A stretch of 11,117 nucleotides of DNA from Clostridia bacterium (GCA_017395725.1 JAFQOB010000263.1:1-11117); one strand, 5' to 3'. Positions 1 through 5,712 are shown, counted from the stretch's first letter. Notes: a model not told the origin generated them from the letters alone. Translations and numbers: made by a program.

Positions 1-15
1 ATAAACCGCCAACAT
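1..15 (-). CDS. Start of a downstream gene, probably the ABC-2 permease partner (partial)
   Basis: On the minus strand the ATPase stop TAA (17-15) overlaps an ATG at 15-13, giving a TAATG junction. A good ribosome binding site (AAGGAG, about 10 nt upstream) lies inside the end of the ATPase gene. Only five codons remain in the window and read M-L-A-V-Y. The overlapping start, the RBS and the ATPase just upstream suggest a translationally coupled membrane permease of an ABC-2 exporter; such permeases often begin with a short hydrophobic stretch followed by a basic segment. The family call rests on context only, because five residues cannot identify it. Confidence 0.5.
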
Positions 16-1067
16 TATTTATCCTCTCCTTTCTTGTCATTTGTTTCAACGTCAGAAGTAAACAAAGGAGTATATTCTTCTTCGTTTTCTTCCTCATTTT
101 CCTCGTCATCTTCAGACAATATAGTTTCTTCAGCTTCGGTAGGTTCTTCCTTTTCTGTAAGCTTAAGGAAGATATCCTCAAGGCTCATACTGCTATTTGA
201 AAGCTCCATAATGGAAGCCTTTATAGAAGAAAGTGCAAAGAATACCTCGGAACGAATGTCCGTATCAGACATAATCTTGATTCTTACTACTCCGTCGTTT
301 TCGGAAACAACAGTAATTTCACCTGCGCCCTTAACGCCCTTAAGTGCAGAAAGAATAGTCTTGGTGTTGCCCTTAACGGAAATATCAAGAGTATTTCCGG
401 AAATATGCTTACTGAGATTTTCGGGTGTATCACTCGCAACAAGCTTACCGTCAGCAATAATCATAACGTAGTCGCATATCATGCTTACTTCGCTCAAAAT
501 ATGTGAGCTGAGGAAAACAGTATGCTTTTCTCTAAGAGATTTGATAAGCTCTCTGATTTCGATAATCTGCTTAGGGTCAAGACCAACCATAGGCTCGTCG
601 AGAATGATTATTTCAGGATAACCGATAAGCGCCTGAGCAAGTCCAACTCTTTGTCTGTAACCCTTTGAAAGATTTTTGATAAGACGGTTAGATACGTCGG
701 TAATACCTGTCATATCCATAATGTCTTCAATTTGGGTGGAAAGCTCAGCCTTTTTAACACCTCTTGCCTTACCAACAAAGCGAAGATACTCAAGGGGAGT
801 CATATCCATATAGACAGGCGGAAGCTCGGGAAGATAGCCTATACATTTTTTTGCTTCCTTTGGGTCATCATAAATGTCATGACCGTTAATAATAACCTTA
901 CCCTCGGTAGCGGCAAGACAACCGGTCATAATATTCATAGTAGTAGACTTTCCGGCACCGTTAGGACCGAGGAAGCCATAGATTTTTCCCGTATCAACCT
1001 TAAAGCTGATACCTTTAACTGCAGTATGGTTTCCGTATTTTTTCACAAGATTTTGTACTTCAATCAA
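15..1067 (-). CDS. ABC-2 type transporter ATP-binding protein (GldA/CcmA-like)
   Basis: This is the cytoplasmic nucleotide-binding subunit of an ABC exporter; it hydrolyses ATP to drive a separate membrane permease. The protein has 350 residues counted from a TTG start. Walker A is GPNGAGKST (34-42), the signature is LSKGYRQR (133-140, the variant usual in ABC-2 ATPases), Walker B is IIILDEP (153-159), the D-loop is GLD (162-164) and the H-loop histidine is H189. A C-terminal accessory domain follows (about 222-303), then an unusual Glu/Asp-rich tail (about 306-335). I chose TTG 1067 over the upstream in-frame ATG at 1130 because GGAGGT lies 8 nt before it, while the upstream 21 codons overlap the likely promoter and do not look like ABC sequence. 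The substrate cannot be told. The stop overlaps the next gene, so the pair is probably co-translated. Confidence 0.93.
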   Translation of the reverse strand: MIEVQNLVKKYGNHTAVKGISFKVDTGKIYGFLGPNGAGKSTTMNIMTGCLAATEGKVIINGHDIYDDPKEAKKCIGYLPELPPVYMDMTPLEYLRFVGKARGVKKAELSTQIEDIMDMTGITDVSNRLIKNLSKGYRQRVGLAQALIGYPEIIILDEPMVGLDPKQIIEIRELIKSLREKHTVFLSSHILSEVSMICDYVMIIADGKLVASDTPENLSKHISGNTLDISVKGNTKTILSALKGVKGAGEITVVSENDGVVRIKIMSDTDIRSEVFFALSSIKASIMELSNSSMSLEDIFLKLTEKEEPTEAEETILSEDDEENEEENEEEYTPLFTSDVETNDKKGEDK

Positions 1068-1075
1068 GTTAATAT

Positions 1076-1081
1076 ACCTCC
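1076..1081 (-). promoter_or_regulatory. Ribosome binding site that fixes the TTG start of the ABC ATPase
   Basis: The minus strand reads GGAGGT, 8 nt before TTG 1067. This is a near-perfect Shine-Dalgarno sequence and is the reason for preferring TTG at 1067; the residues that follow (IEVQNLVKKYG) are the usual beginning of an ABC ATPase domain. Confidence 0.85.
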
Positions 1082-1109
1082 AAATATGAGAATATTTTTC
1101 AACAGATAT

Positions 1110-1138
1110 ATTGTACATAATTATTAGCATATTTACAA
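1110..1138 (-). promoter_or_regulatory. Candidate sigma-A promoter for the ABC exporter genes
   Basis: On the minus strand TTGTAA (1138-1133) is followed by a 17-bp spacer and TACAAT (1115-1110). The -35 matches consensus at 4 of 6 and the -10 at 5 of 6. It lies about 43 bp upstream of the TTG start, which gives a short leader. It also shows that the longer reading frame from 1130 would begin inside the promoter. Confidence 0.6.
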
Positions 1139-1184
1139 TGGATTATTTGAAAAAATTATGTAAAAAATGAAATTTTTTTCAAGT

Positions 1185-1331
1185 TTTTCATTAATGTTTC
1201 GTGCAGTCTTCACACAGTCTTCACAATAGGTGTTTACAATAACTTTCGTATAGAGATAATAACGGCGTCATTTTCGATATTTTCATTTTATTTTCAGAAA
1301 TAAAACGCAAAAATATCACAAGAACGTCACA
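1185..1331 (+). promoter_or_regulatory. Phased octamer array upstream of the HtrA gene (probable response-regulator operator)
   Basis: Within the 321-bp gene-free region (1068-1388), octamers related to TTTTCACA recur on the plus strand at an exact 11-bp pitch. The first group is TTTTCATT (1185), GTTTCGTG (1196), TCTTCACA (1207) and TCTTCACA (1218); the last two are part of a perfect tandem 11-mer, CAGTCTTCACA twice (1204-1225). The second group is TTTTCATT (1280), TTTTCAGA (1291), ATATCACA (1313) and ACGTCACA (1324), spaced 11, 22 and 11 bp. OmpR/PhoB-family regulators typically bind direct repeats at about one helical turn, and such a regulator is encoded two genes downstream. From memory, CssR-controlled htrA promoters in Bacillus carry reiterated TTTTCACA-type octamers. 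The AT-rich members (1185, 1280, 1291) are weaker evidence than the four TCACA copies. Confidence 0.6.
1233..1260 (+). promoter_or_regulatory. Candidate upstream promoter (P1) for the HtrA gene
   Basis: TTTACA (1233-1238), a 16-bp spacer and GATAAT (1255-1260). It lies directly downstream of the first octamer group, whose last copy ends 7 bp before the -35. Transcription would start near 1267, about 120 nt before the start codon. Either this or the 1341 candidate may be the main promoter. Confidence 0.45.
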
Positions 1332-1346
1332 TTAAAAGTATATACT
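1315..1346 (+). promoter_or_regulatory. Candidate activator-dependent promoter (P2) for the HtrA gene
   Basis: TATACT (1341-1346) is a good -10, but no recognisable -35 lies 16-18 bp upstream. Instead a direct repeat with 11-bp pitch, ATCACA (1315-1320) and GTCACA (1326-1331), sits where the -35 should be and ends 9 bp before the -10. That is the classical layout of a Pho-box type promoter, where the response regulator replaces -35 recognition. The predicted start is near 1353, giving a leader of about 36 nt with the RBS AAAGGAG before ATG 1389. Confidence 0.5.
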
Positions 1347-1388
1347 AAGCTCGTAACACAAACAATAATATAAAAAAGGAGAAAAAAT

Positions 1389-2837
1389 ATGTCAGACGAA
1401 ATCAGAAACAATGAAAACGGATACGAAAACACAAATATTCCGTCAAACGAGACGATAACCCCCAACCCGACTCCGTCTATAGATTCCACACCTAAGGTTG
1501 AGGAAAAAAGCTATTTTGAAAACAGAGAAGCTCCTCAATATAATCAGGAAAACAGAGGCTATTCATATCCTCCTTATAATACGGGATACTATTCATCTGC
1601 AAACAGAGACGGCACTCCGTCGGGAAGTATGTATTCTTATCCTTTAAATAATCAAGGATACAACAATCCTTATCAGCCCCCCGTTGAAAAGAAAAAGAAA
1701 GAAAAGAAAAAAGGTCATGCAGGAATAGTAATATGCTGCATACTCCTCTCACTACTCTGCGGTTTTGCGGGAGCATTTGGCGGAATGTATTTATTTAACA
1801 GCAAAGTTGAAGACGAACCCGCAAAAGATACCGGTGCAAACAATACCCCCGAAGGCTCAACGGTTCTTTTTGAAACAATAGATAGAGAACTTCCCGAGAG
1901 CACAACAAAGGCAGGGACGGTTGCAACCGTAGCTGCAGTAGCACTTCCCTCTGTTGTTGAAATAAGAACAGAAGCCGTTGTAAACAACAGCTTTTACGGA
2001 CAGTACGTAACCGAAGGCGCAGGAAGCGGCGTTGTTATTTCCAAAGACGGATATATTGTGACAAACAACCACGTTATAAGCGGAGCATCAAACATAACTG
2101 TTCGATTCACCAACGGTGATGAATATAAGGCAAAACTTATCGGAACAGATGCACAAACTGATATCGCAGTTGTTAAAATAGAAGCTGAAAACCTCATTCC
2201 CGCAGTATTCGGTGATTCTTCCAAGCTTGTTATCGGTGAGCTTACCGTTGCAATAGGTAATCCCTTAGGAGAACTGGGCGGAACGGTTACAGATGGAATA
2301 ATCAGTGCACTTGACAGAGAAATTACAGTTGAAGGCGAAACAATGGTTCTTCTTCAGACCAATGCGGCAGTAAGCCCCGGCAACTCCGGCGGCGGTTTGT
2401 TTAACGCAAACGGAGAACTTATCGGCGTAGTAAATGCAAAATCCTCAGGTTCAAGTGTTGAGGGTCTTGGCTTTGCCATTCCCGTAAACACAGCAAAAAT
2501 CATCATCAAGGATTTGATGGAAAAGGGACACGTTACAGGCAGACCTTCTATAGGTATCACAATTATTGAAGTAACGACAGATTATCAAAGATATATGTAT
2601 GGAGTAAGCAATTACGGCGTATATATCCAAAAGGCACTTAACGAAGAGTTTAAGGCAGGAGACAGAATAATTGCCATAGACGGTAACTCTGTAACGACAT
2701 CATCAGACATTAAATCGATAATTACAGGACATAAGGTAGGAGACAAGGTTACTGTAACCGTTTCAAGAAAGAACAAGATGATTGACGTTGAAGTAACACT
2801 TATTGATTCAGCAGAAAATACACTTGCTACGGAATAA
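1389..2837 (+). CDS. htrA: HtrA/DegP-type membrane-anchored serine protease with PDZ domain
   Basis: A surface quality-control protease that degrades or remodels misfolded exported proteins (S1C family). The protein has 482 residues. Residues 1-100 are a polar, cytoplasmic Asn/Pro/Tyr/Ser-rich stretch, followed by a Lys-rich cluster (101-108) and one membrane segment (about 112-136), so the protease faces outside. The catalytic triad is visible: His228 in TNNHVI, Asp258 in QTDIAVV and Ser333 in SPGNSGGGL. A single PDZ domain spans about 385-472 and contains AGDRIIAIDG. The start has a strong RBS (AAAGGAG, 6 nt spacer). The overall order (tail, helix, protease, one PDZ) matches HtrA/HtrB/HtrC of Firmicutes. 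The two-component genes lie just downstream on the same strand with no clear terminator between, which suggests a CssRS-like feedback circuit. Oddities are the long low-complexity N-terminus and three cysteines in the membrane helix. Confidence 0.95.
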   Translation: MSDEIRNNENGYENTNIPSNETITPNPTPSIDSTPKVEEKSYFENREAPQYNQENRGYSYPPYNTGYYSSANRDGTPSGSMYSYPLNNQGYNNPYQPPVEKKKKEKKKGHAGIVICCILLSLLCGFAGAFGGMYLFNSKVEDEPAKDTGANNTPEGSTVLFETIDRELPESTTKAGTVATVAAVALPSVVEIRTEAVVNNSFYGQYVTEGAGSGVVISKDGYIVTNNHVISGASNITVRFTNGDEYKAKLIGTDAQTDIAVVKIEAENLIPAVFGDSSKLVIGELTVAIGNPLGELGGTVTDGIISALDREITVEGETMVLLQTNAAVSPGNSGGGLFNANGELIGVVNAKSSGSSVEGLGFAIPVNTAKIIIKDLMEKGHVTGRPSIGITIIEVTTDYQRYMYGVSNYGVYIQKALNEEFKAGDRIIAIDGNSVTTSSDIKSIITGHKVGDKVTVTVSRKNKMIDVEVTLIDSAENTLATE

Positions 2838-2856
2838 CTATATTTTTATTAATTAC

Positions 2857-2885
2857 TTGAAAAGAAAATAAATATATTATATAAT
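2857..2885 (+). promoter_or_regulatory. Sigma-A promoter for the response regulator/histidine kinase genes
   Basis: TTGAAA (2857-2862), a 17-bp spacer and a perfect TATAAT (2880-2885). The predicted transcription start is near 2892, about 55 nt before the GTG start. The -10 overlaps the left arm of the inverted repeat at 2882-2920, so a protein bound there could block or tune this promoter. It would give basal expression of the two-component genes independent of the protease gene. Confidence 0.65.
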
Positions 2886-2920
2886 AATGCTGTGCGAAGT
2901 TTTTTTGCACAGCATTATTA
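2882..2920 (+). repeat. Perfect 14-bp inverted repeat between the protease and regulator genes
   Basis: TAATAATGCTGTGC (2882-2895) and its exact reverse complement (2907-2920) flank an 11-nt spacer (GAAGTTTTTTT). The T-run is inside the loop and is not found after the stem, so this is not a standard intrinsic terminator on the plus strand. It overlaps the -10 and the predicted start of the regulator promoter. It could be an operator, or a hairpin in read-through mRNA from the protease gene that reduces downstream expression or acts as a processing site. Confidence 0.7.
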
Positions 2921-2932
2921 GTAAACAGAAGC

Positions 2933-2938
2933 GGGAGG
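2933..2938 (+). promoter_or_regulatory. Ribosome binding site that fixes the GTG start of the response regulator
   Basis: GGGAGG lies 8 nt before GTG 2947. The in-frame ATG at 2887 has no RBS, lies inside the inverted repeat and near the predicted transcription start, and would add 20 residues not typical of a receiver domain. GTG at 2947 gives the usual beginning MYKILIVDDE. Confidence 0.85.
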
Positions 2939-2946
2939 GAGAAACC

Positions 2947-3633
2947 GTGTATAAAATACTTATAGTTGACGACGAAGAGCATATCCGCGCTCTTATAAAA
3001 AAGTATGCATATTTTGAAGGACACAGCGTTTATGAAGCCGAAAACGGACTGAAAGCAATTGATATGTGCCGCAACAACGTGTATGACATAATAATAATGG
3101 ACATAATGATGCCCGAGCTTGACGGTTTTTCTGCGTGCAGAGAAATAAGAAAATTTTCAAATACTCCAATACTCATTTTGTCGGCAAGAGGTGAAGAATA
3201 CGATAGAATAAACGGCTTTGAGGTCGGTGTTGACGATTTTGTAGTAAAGCCCTTTTCTCCCAAAGAACTTATGCTCAGAATCAATGCCATTATGAAAAGA
3301 GCAAAGCCAAACCCTCAAACACAGCCAAATGAGATTTTGACAGTAAAAGGATTTACAGCCGACCTGACAGCAAGACTTGTATACGTTGACGGCGAAAGAC
3401 TCAACCTTTCTCCAAAGGAATATGACCTTCTTTTCTATATGATAAGAAATAAAAACATTGCACTCAGCCGAGAAAAGCTTATCTGCGACGTATGGGGCTA
3501 TGACTTTTATGGAGACGACAGAACTCTCGACACCCATATAAAGCTTCTTAGAAAAGAGCTTGGGCCGTATGCGGAGCTTATAGTAACTGTAAGAGGGGTG
3601 GGATATCGCTTTGAAACGCCAACCAAAAACTAA
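2947..3633 (+). CDS. OmpR/PhoB-family response regulator (CssR-like by context)
   Basis: A cytoplasmic DNA-binding regulator of 228 residues. The receiver domain covers about 2-118: the acidic pocket is D8-D9, the phosphorylated Asp is D52 (IIMDIMMPELDG), the switch Ser is S79 (LILSARG) and the conserved Lys is K101 (VKPFSPKEL). A short linker leads to a winged-helix DNA-binding domain (about 130-224) with the family hallmarks LSPKEYDLL, DVWGYDF, RTLDTHIKLLRKEL and RGVGYRF. The length is typical. The gene overlaps the sensor kinase by 23 nt, a strong sign of a cognate pair, and follows an HtrA protease gene as in Bacillus, where htrB neighbours cssRS. The targets likely include the protease promoter region with its 11-bp repeats. 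WalR, PhoP or another family member remain possible, since sequence alone does not separate them. Confidence 0.95.
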   Translation: MYKILIVDDEEHIRALIKKYAYFEGHSVYEAENGLKAIDMCRNNVYDIIIMDIMMPELDGFSACREIRKFSNTPILILSARGEEYDRINGFEVGVDDFVVKPFSPKELMLRINAIMKRAKPNPQTQPNEILTVKGFTADLTARLVYVDGERLNLSPKEYDLLFYMIRNKNIALSREKLICDVWGYDFYGDDRTLDTHIKLLRKELGPYAELIVTVRGVGYRFETPTKN

Positions 3634-5086
3634 AAGACCATTAAGTATAAAATGGAAAGTGTTTGGCTTTCTTGCATTCTTCACCGCAATTATTTTAGTT
3701 ATTTTGTGGATTACTCAAACAGTATTGCTTGATGATATATACAGAGCAATAAAAATGAATGAACTAAACAAAAGCGCCTCAGAAATAACCGAATATCTCT
3801 ATAGCACTTCCTTAGATAAAAAAGCCGAGGAATTAGCACGAAAAAACGAGCTGTGTATTCTTGTTCAGGACAGTAAAAGTAAGGTTATTATATCAACCGA
3901 GGCACTTCACAACTGCGTTATTCATAATATATCCTACAAAGACCGAGCAAGACTTTACCTTGACGCAAAAAGTATGGGTGGAACCTTGTACGAGCGCTTT
4001 AAGCTTGACACTCAGACGGGAGTGTTCCGTTCGGTAAAAGACGAAGAGACAACCTCGGAAGAAAACATTATTATTACAAAATGCATTACGGACAGCAACG
4101 GTGAGGATATTATAATTTTTATAAACTCCATACTGACACCGGTAGATTCAACAGTAAAAACATTAAATAAAATGCTTATATATATAAGCATCGCTTTACT
4201 GGCTATTGCACTTTTGCTTTCGTTTTTAATCTCAAACAGCCTTACAAGACCGTTAAAGAAGCTTACAAACTCGGCAAACGAACTTGCTAAGGGAAACTAT
4301 GATACAGACTTTTCGTCACATTCTTCAAAGGAAATAGCCATTCTATCGGACAGTCTTAACTATGCGGCATCAGAACTAAAGAAAAATGAAGTTTTGAAAC
4401 GCGAGCTTGTTGCAAACATAAGCCACGACTTGCGTACACCGTTAACGCTGATTACGGGATACAGCGAGGTTATGCGAGATATTCCCAATGAAATGACCGC
4501 AGAAAACCTGCAGATAATCATTGATGAGTCAAAAAGGCTTACCTCCCTTGTAAATGACGTGCTTGACCTGTCAAAGCTTCAAGCGAACACCTTTGAACTA
4601 AAAAAAGAACTCTTTGATATAACCGAAGTTATAAAAGAAACCGCAGCCCGTTACCAAAGACTTGTTGACCAGAATGGATATGACATAAGCTTTATGGGAA
4701 CGACTTCGGCAAACGTCGTTGCAGACAGACAAAAAATACTGCAAGTTCTCTATAATTTCGTGAACAATGCCGTAACCCATACAGGCGAAGATAAAAAGGT
4801 TATAATCAAACAAACAAGAGCTGAGCATAACGGAAAAAGCTACGTCAGAATTGAGATTACCGATACAGGCGAAGGAATTGAACCCGATAAGCTACCTCTT
4901 ATTTGGGACAGATATTACAAGGTGGATAAATTCCACCGCCGTGCTCAAATGGGCTCGGGATTGGGACTTTCCATAGTAAAATCAATAGTAGAGCTTCACG
5001 AGGGCTACTACGGTGTATTTAGCACCTTAGGACAGGGCTCGACCTTCTGGTTTGAACTTCCTGAAGCCCCCCCTACTTTCTTTTAA
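3611..5086 (+). CDS. Membrane sensor histidine kinase (CssS-like by context)
   Basis: A 491-residue sensor that phosphorylates the adjacent regulator. Order: membrane helix 1 (about 16-39), extracellular sensor region (about 40-186) without a family I recognise, helix 2 (about 187-208), HAMP domain (209-260), dimerisation/phosphoacceptor helix with SHDLRTP and phospho-His H272, and the ATPase domain with N-box LYNFVNNAVTH (N383, N386), G1 box DTGEGI (418-423), F-box region IWDRYY and G2 box GSGLGLS (448-454). TTG 3611 is the best start. It lies within the end of the regulator gene, behind a G-rich stretch (AGAGGGG), and no in-frame ATG occurs before the first membrane helix; the ATG near 3652 is out of frame. 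The conserved fold ends at TFWFELPE; the last residues, PTFF, and the stop are encoded by the first bases of the downstream repeat block. Confidence 0.94.
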   Translation: MKRQPKTKRPLSIKWKVFGFLAFFTAIILVILWITQTVLLDDIYRAIKMNELNKSASEITEYLYSTSLDKKAEELARKNELCILVQDSKSKVIISTEALHNCVIHNISYKDRARLYLDAKSMGGTLYERFKLDTQTGVFRSVKDEETTSEENIIITKCITDSNGEDIIIFINSILTPVDSTVKTLNKMLIYISIALLAIALLLSFLISNSLTRPLKKLTNSANELAKGNYDTDFSSHSSKEIAILSDSLNYAASELKKNEVLKRELVANISHDLRTPLTLITGYSEVMRDIPNEMTAENLQIIIDESKRLTSLVNDVLDLSKLQANTFELKKELFDITEVIKETAARYQRLVDQNGYDISFMGTTSANVVADRQKILQVLYNFVNNAVTHTGEDKKVIIKQTRAEHNGKSYVRIEITDTGEGIEPDKLPLIWDRYYKVDKFHRRAQMGSGLGLSIVKSIVELHEGYYGVFSTLGQGSTFWFELPEAPPTFF

Positions 5087-5117
5087 GGAAATCCCTACTT
5101 TCTTGAAAGAAAGTAGG
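5072..5117. repeat. Leading part of the repeat block: partial copy plus near-perfect palindrome
   Basis: CCTACTTTCTT occurs at 5072-5082 and again at 5094-5104; the second copy forms an 11-bp inverted repeat with AAGAAAGTAGG (5107-5117) around two central bases (GA). The first copy overlaps the end and stop codon of the kinase gene. No T-run follows the palindrome, so it is not an obvious terminator. It appears to be the edge of the composite repeat that continues to 5392. Confidence 0.75.
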
Positions 5118-5219
5118 CAAAGAACTTTGAATATCTGGTCAGTACGTACTTTATTGTATGTACTAACCTACTTTCTTTCGCAGAAGCTTGGCAAAGAACT
5201 TACCTCTCTTGGTTTGTGC
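5103..5219. repeat. 117-bp direct repeat, copy A
   Basis: It matches copy B (5276-5392) at 113 of 117 positions by eye, with no gaps, at an offset of 173 bp. The unit can fold: GAAAGAAAGTAGG (5105-5117) is complementary to CCTACTTTCTTTC (5167-5179), and inside it AGTACGTAC (5141-5149) pairs with GTATGTACT (5156-5164) around a TTTATT loop. The reading frame across it (5052-5267) has no coding character. It looks like a structured intergenic repeat of the REP/MITE type. No transposase or clear target duplication is visible. Confidence 0.85.
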
Positions 5220-5275
5220 GAACAAAAAGGCTCCCACTCTGGGGGAGCTGTCAGCGAAGCTGACTGAGAGGGCTT
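5220..5275. repeat. Small double-hairpin element between the two 117-bp repeats
   Basis: Two consecutive hairpins: GCTCCC (5230-5235) with GGGAGC (5243-5248), and GTCAGC (5250-5255) with GCTGAC (5259-5264) around a GAA loop. A GAGAGGGCTTTT tail follows. From memory, sequences of this shape (GGCTCCC...GGGAGCTGTCAGCGAAGCTGAC...GAGAGGG) are abundant intergenic repeats in gut Clostridia. Their function is not known to me. Confidence 0.7.
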
Positions 5276-5392
5276 TTGAAAGAAAGTAGGCAAAGAACTT
5301 TGAATATCTGGTCTGTACGTACTTTATTGTATGTACTGACCTACTTTCTTTCGCAGAAGCTTGGCGAAGAACTTGCCTCTCTTGGTTTGTGC
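5276..5392. repeat. 117-bp direct repeat, copy B
   Basis: Second copy of the unit at 5103-5219. The four differences are 5141/5314 (A/T), 5165/5338 (A/G), 5193/5366 (A/G) and 5202/5375 (A/G). The outer complementary arms are intact (5278-5290 with 5340-5352). The copy ends at GGTTTGTGC, exactly where copy A ends, which marks a real unit boundary. The two copies, the small element between them and the leading part fill most of the 369-bp gene-free stretch between the kinase and khpA. Confidence 0.85.
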
Positions 5393-5410
5393 CACTATTC
5401 TTTATTTGCT

Positions 5411-5449
5411 CAAAAAAATACAGCCTACGGATTATTTTGTCCGTAGGCT
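5411..5449 (-). terminator. Intrinsic terminator of the ylxM-ffh-rpsP-khpA operon, possibly bidirectional
   Basis: AGCCTACGG (5422-5430) and CCGTAGGCT (5441-5449) form a perfect 9-bp stem with a 10-nt loop. On the minus strand the stem is followed by GTATTTTTTT (complement of the A-run 5412-5418), a good terminator 6 nt after the khpA stop. On the plus strand it is followed by TATATTTTAT, so it may also end transcription from the kinase gene. Confidence 0.85.
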
Positions 5450-5455
5450 TATATT

Positions 5456-5692
5456 TTATCTGATTTCGACTGTAACTTTTTTACCGTCAGCATTTGCCGC
5501 CGCTTTCATAACAGTACGAATCGCTTTTGCAATTCTGCCGTTACGACCGATAACCTTACCCATATCGGGAGCAGCAACACTCAAAGTCAAAACAACACTG
5601 TTTCCGTTGTCGTTCTCGATTACGGTAACCGCATCAGGCTCATCAACTATTGCTTTCGCAATATCTGTGAGAATCTGTTTCAAATCCAACAT
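5456..5692 (-). CDS. khpA: KH-domain RNA-binding protein KhpA (YlqC family)
   Basis: A 78-residue single KH-domain protein. In Firmicutes such proteins bind RNA, often as a partner of KhpB/Jag, and influence cell elongation and division. The defining GxxG loop is visible as GRNG (49-52) within GKVIGRNGRIAKAIR, followed by the helix to about 66 and the last strand KKVTVEIR. The length is typical. It follows rpsP by 20 nt, the conserved position in Bacillus and Clostridia. The RBS is weak (GCGGT about 10 nt before ATG), so translation may depend on coupling with rpsP. It is the last gene before the terminator. Confidence 0.93.
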   Translation of the reverse strand: MLDLKQILTDIAKAIVDEPDAVTVIENDNGNSVVLTLSVAAPDMGKVIGRNGRIAKAIRTVMKAAANADGKKVTVEIR

Positions 5693-5712
5693 AGTATTTT
5701 ACCGCAGATATA

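Noticed and set aside
34..471. Plus-strand open frame of 145 codons opposite the ABC ATPase
   Set aside because: Ser-rich shadow of the antisense of a well-supported gene; no RBS and no recognisable domain.
2882..2920. Inverted repeat as an ordinary intrinsic terminator of the protease gene
   Set aside because: The T-run is in the loop and no T-run follows the stem; the hairpin also overlaps a good promoter.
2887..2946. Longer response regulator starting at ATG 2887
   Set aside because: No ribosome binding site, the codons lie in the inverted repeat and at the predicted transcription start, and the receiver domain normally begins right at MYKILIVDD (GTG 2947).
5052..5267. Open frame of 71 codons across the repeat block
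   Set aside because: It runs through repeat copy A and the hairpin element, has no RBS and no protein-like pattern, and its frame is not maintained in copy B.
5103..5392. CRISPR array or insertion sequence
   Set aside because: Only two long copies with one unrelated spacer, no short regular repeats, no cas genes and no transposase.
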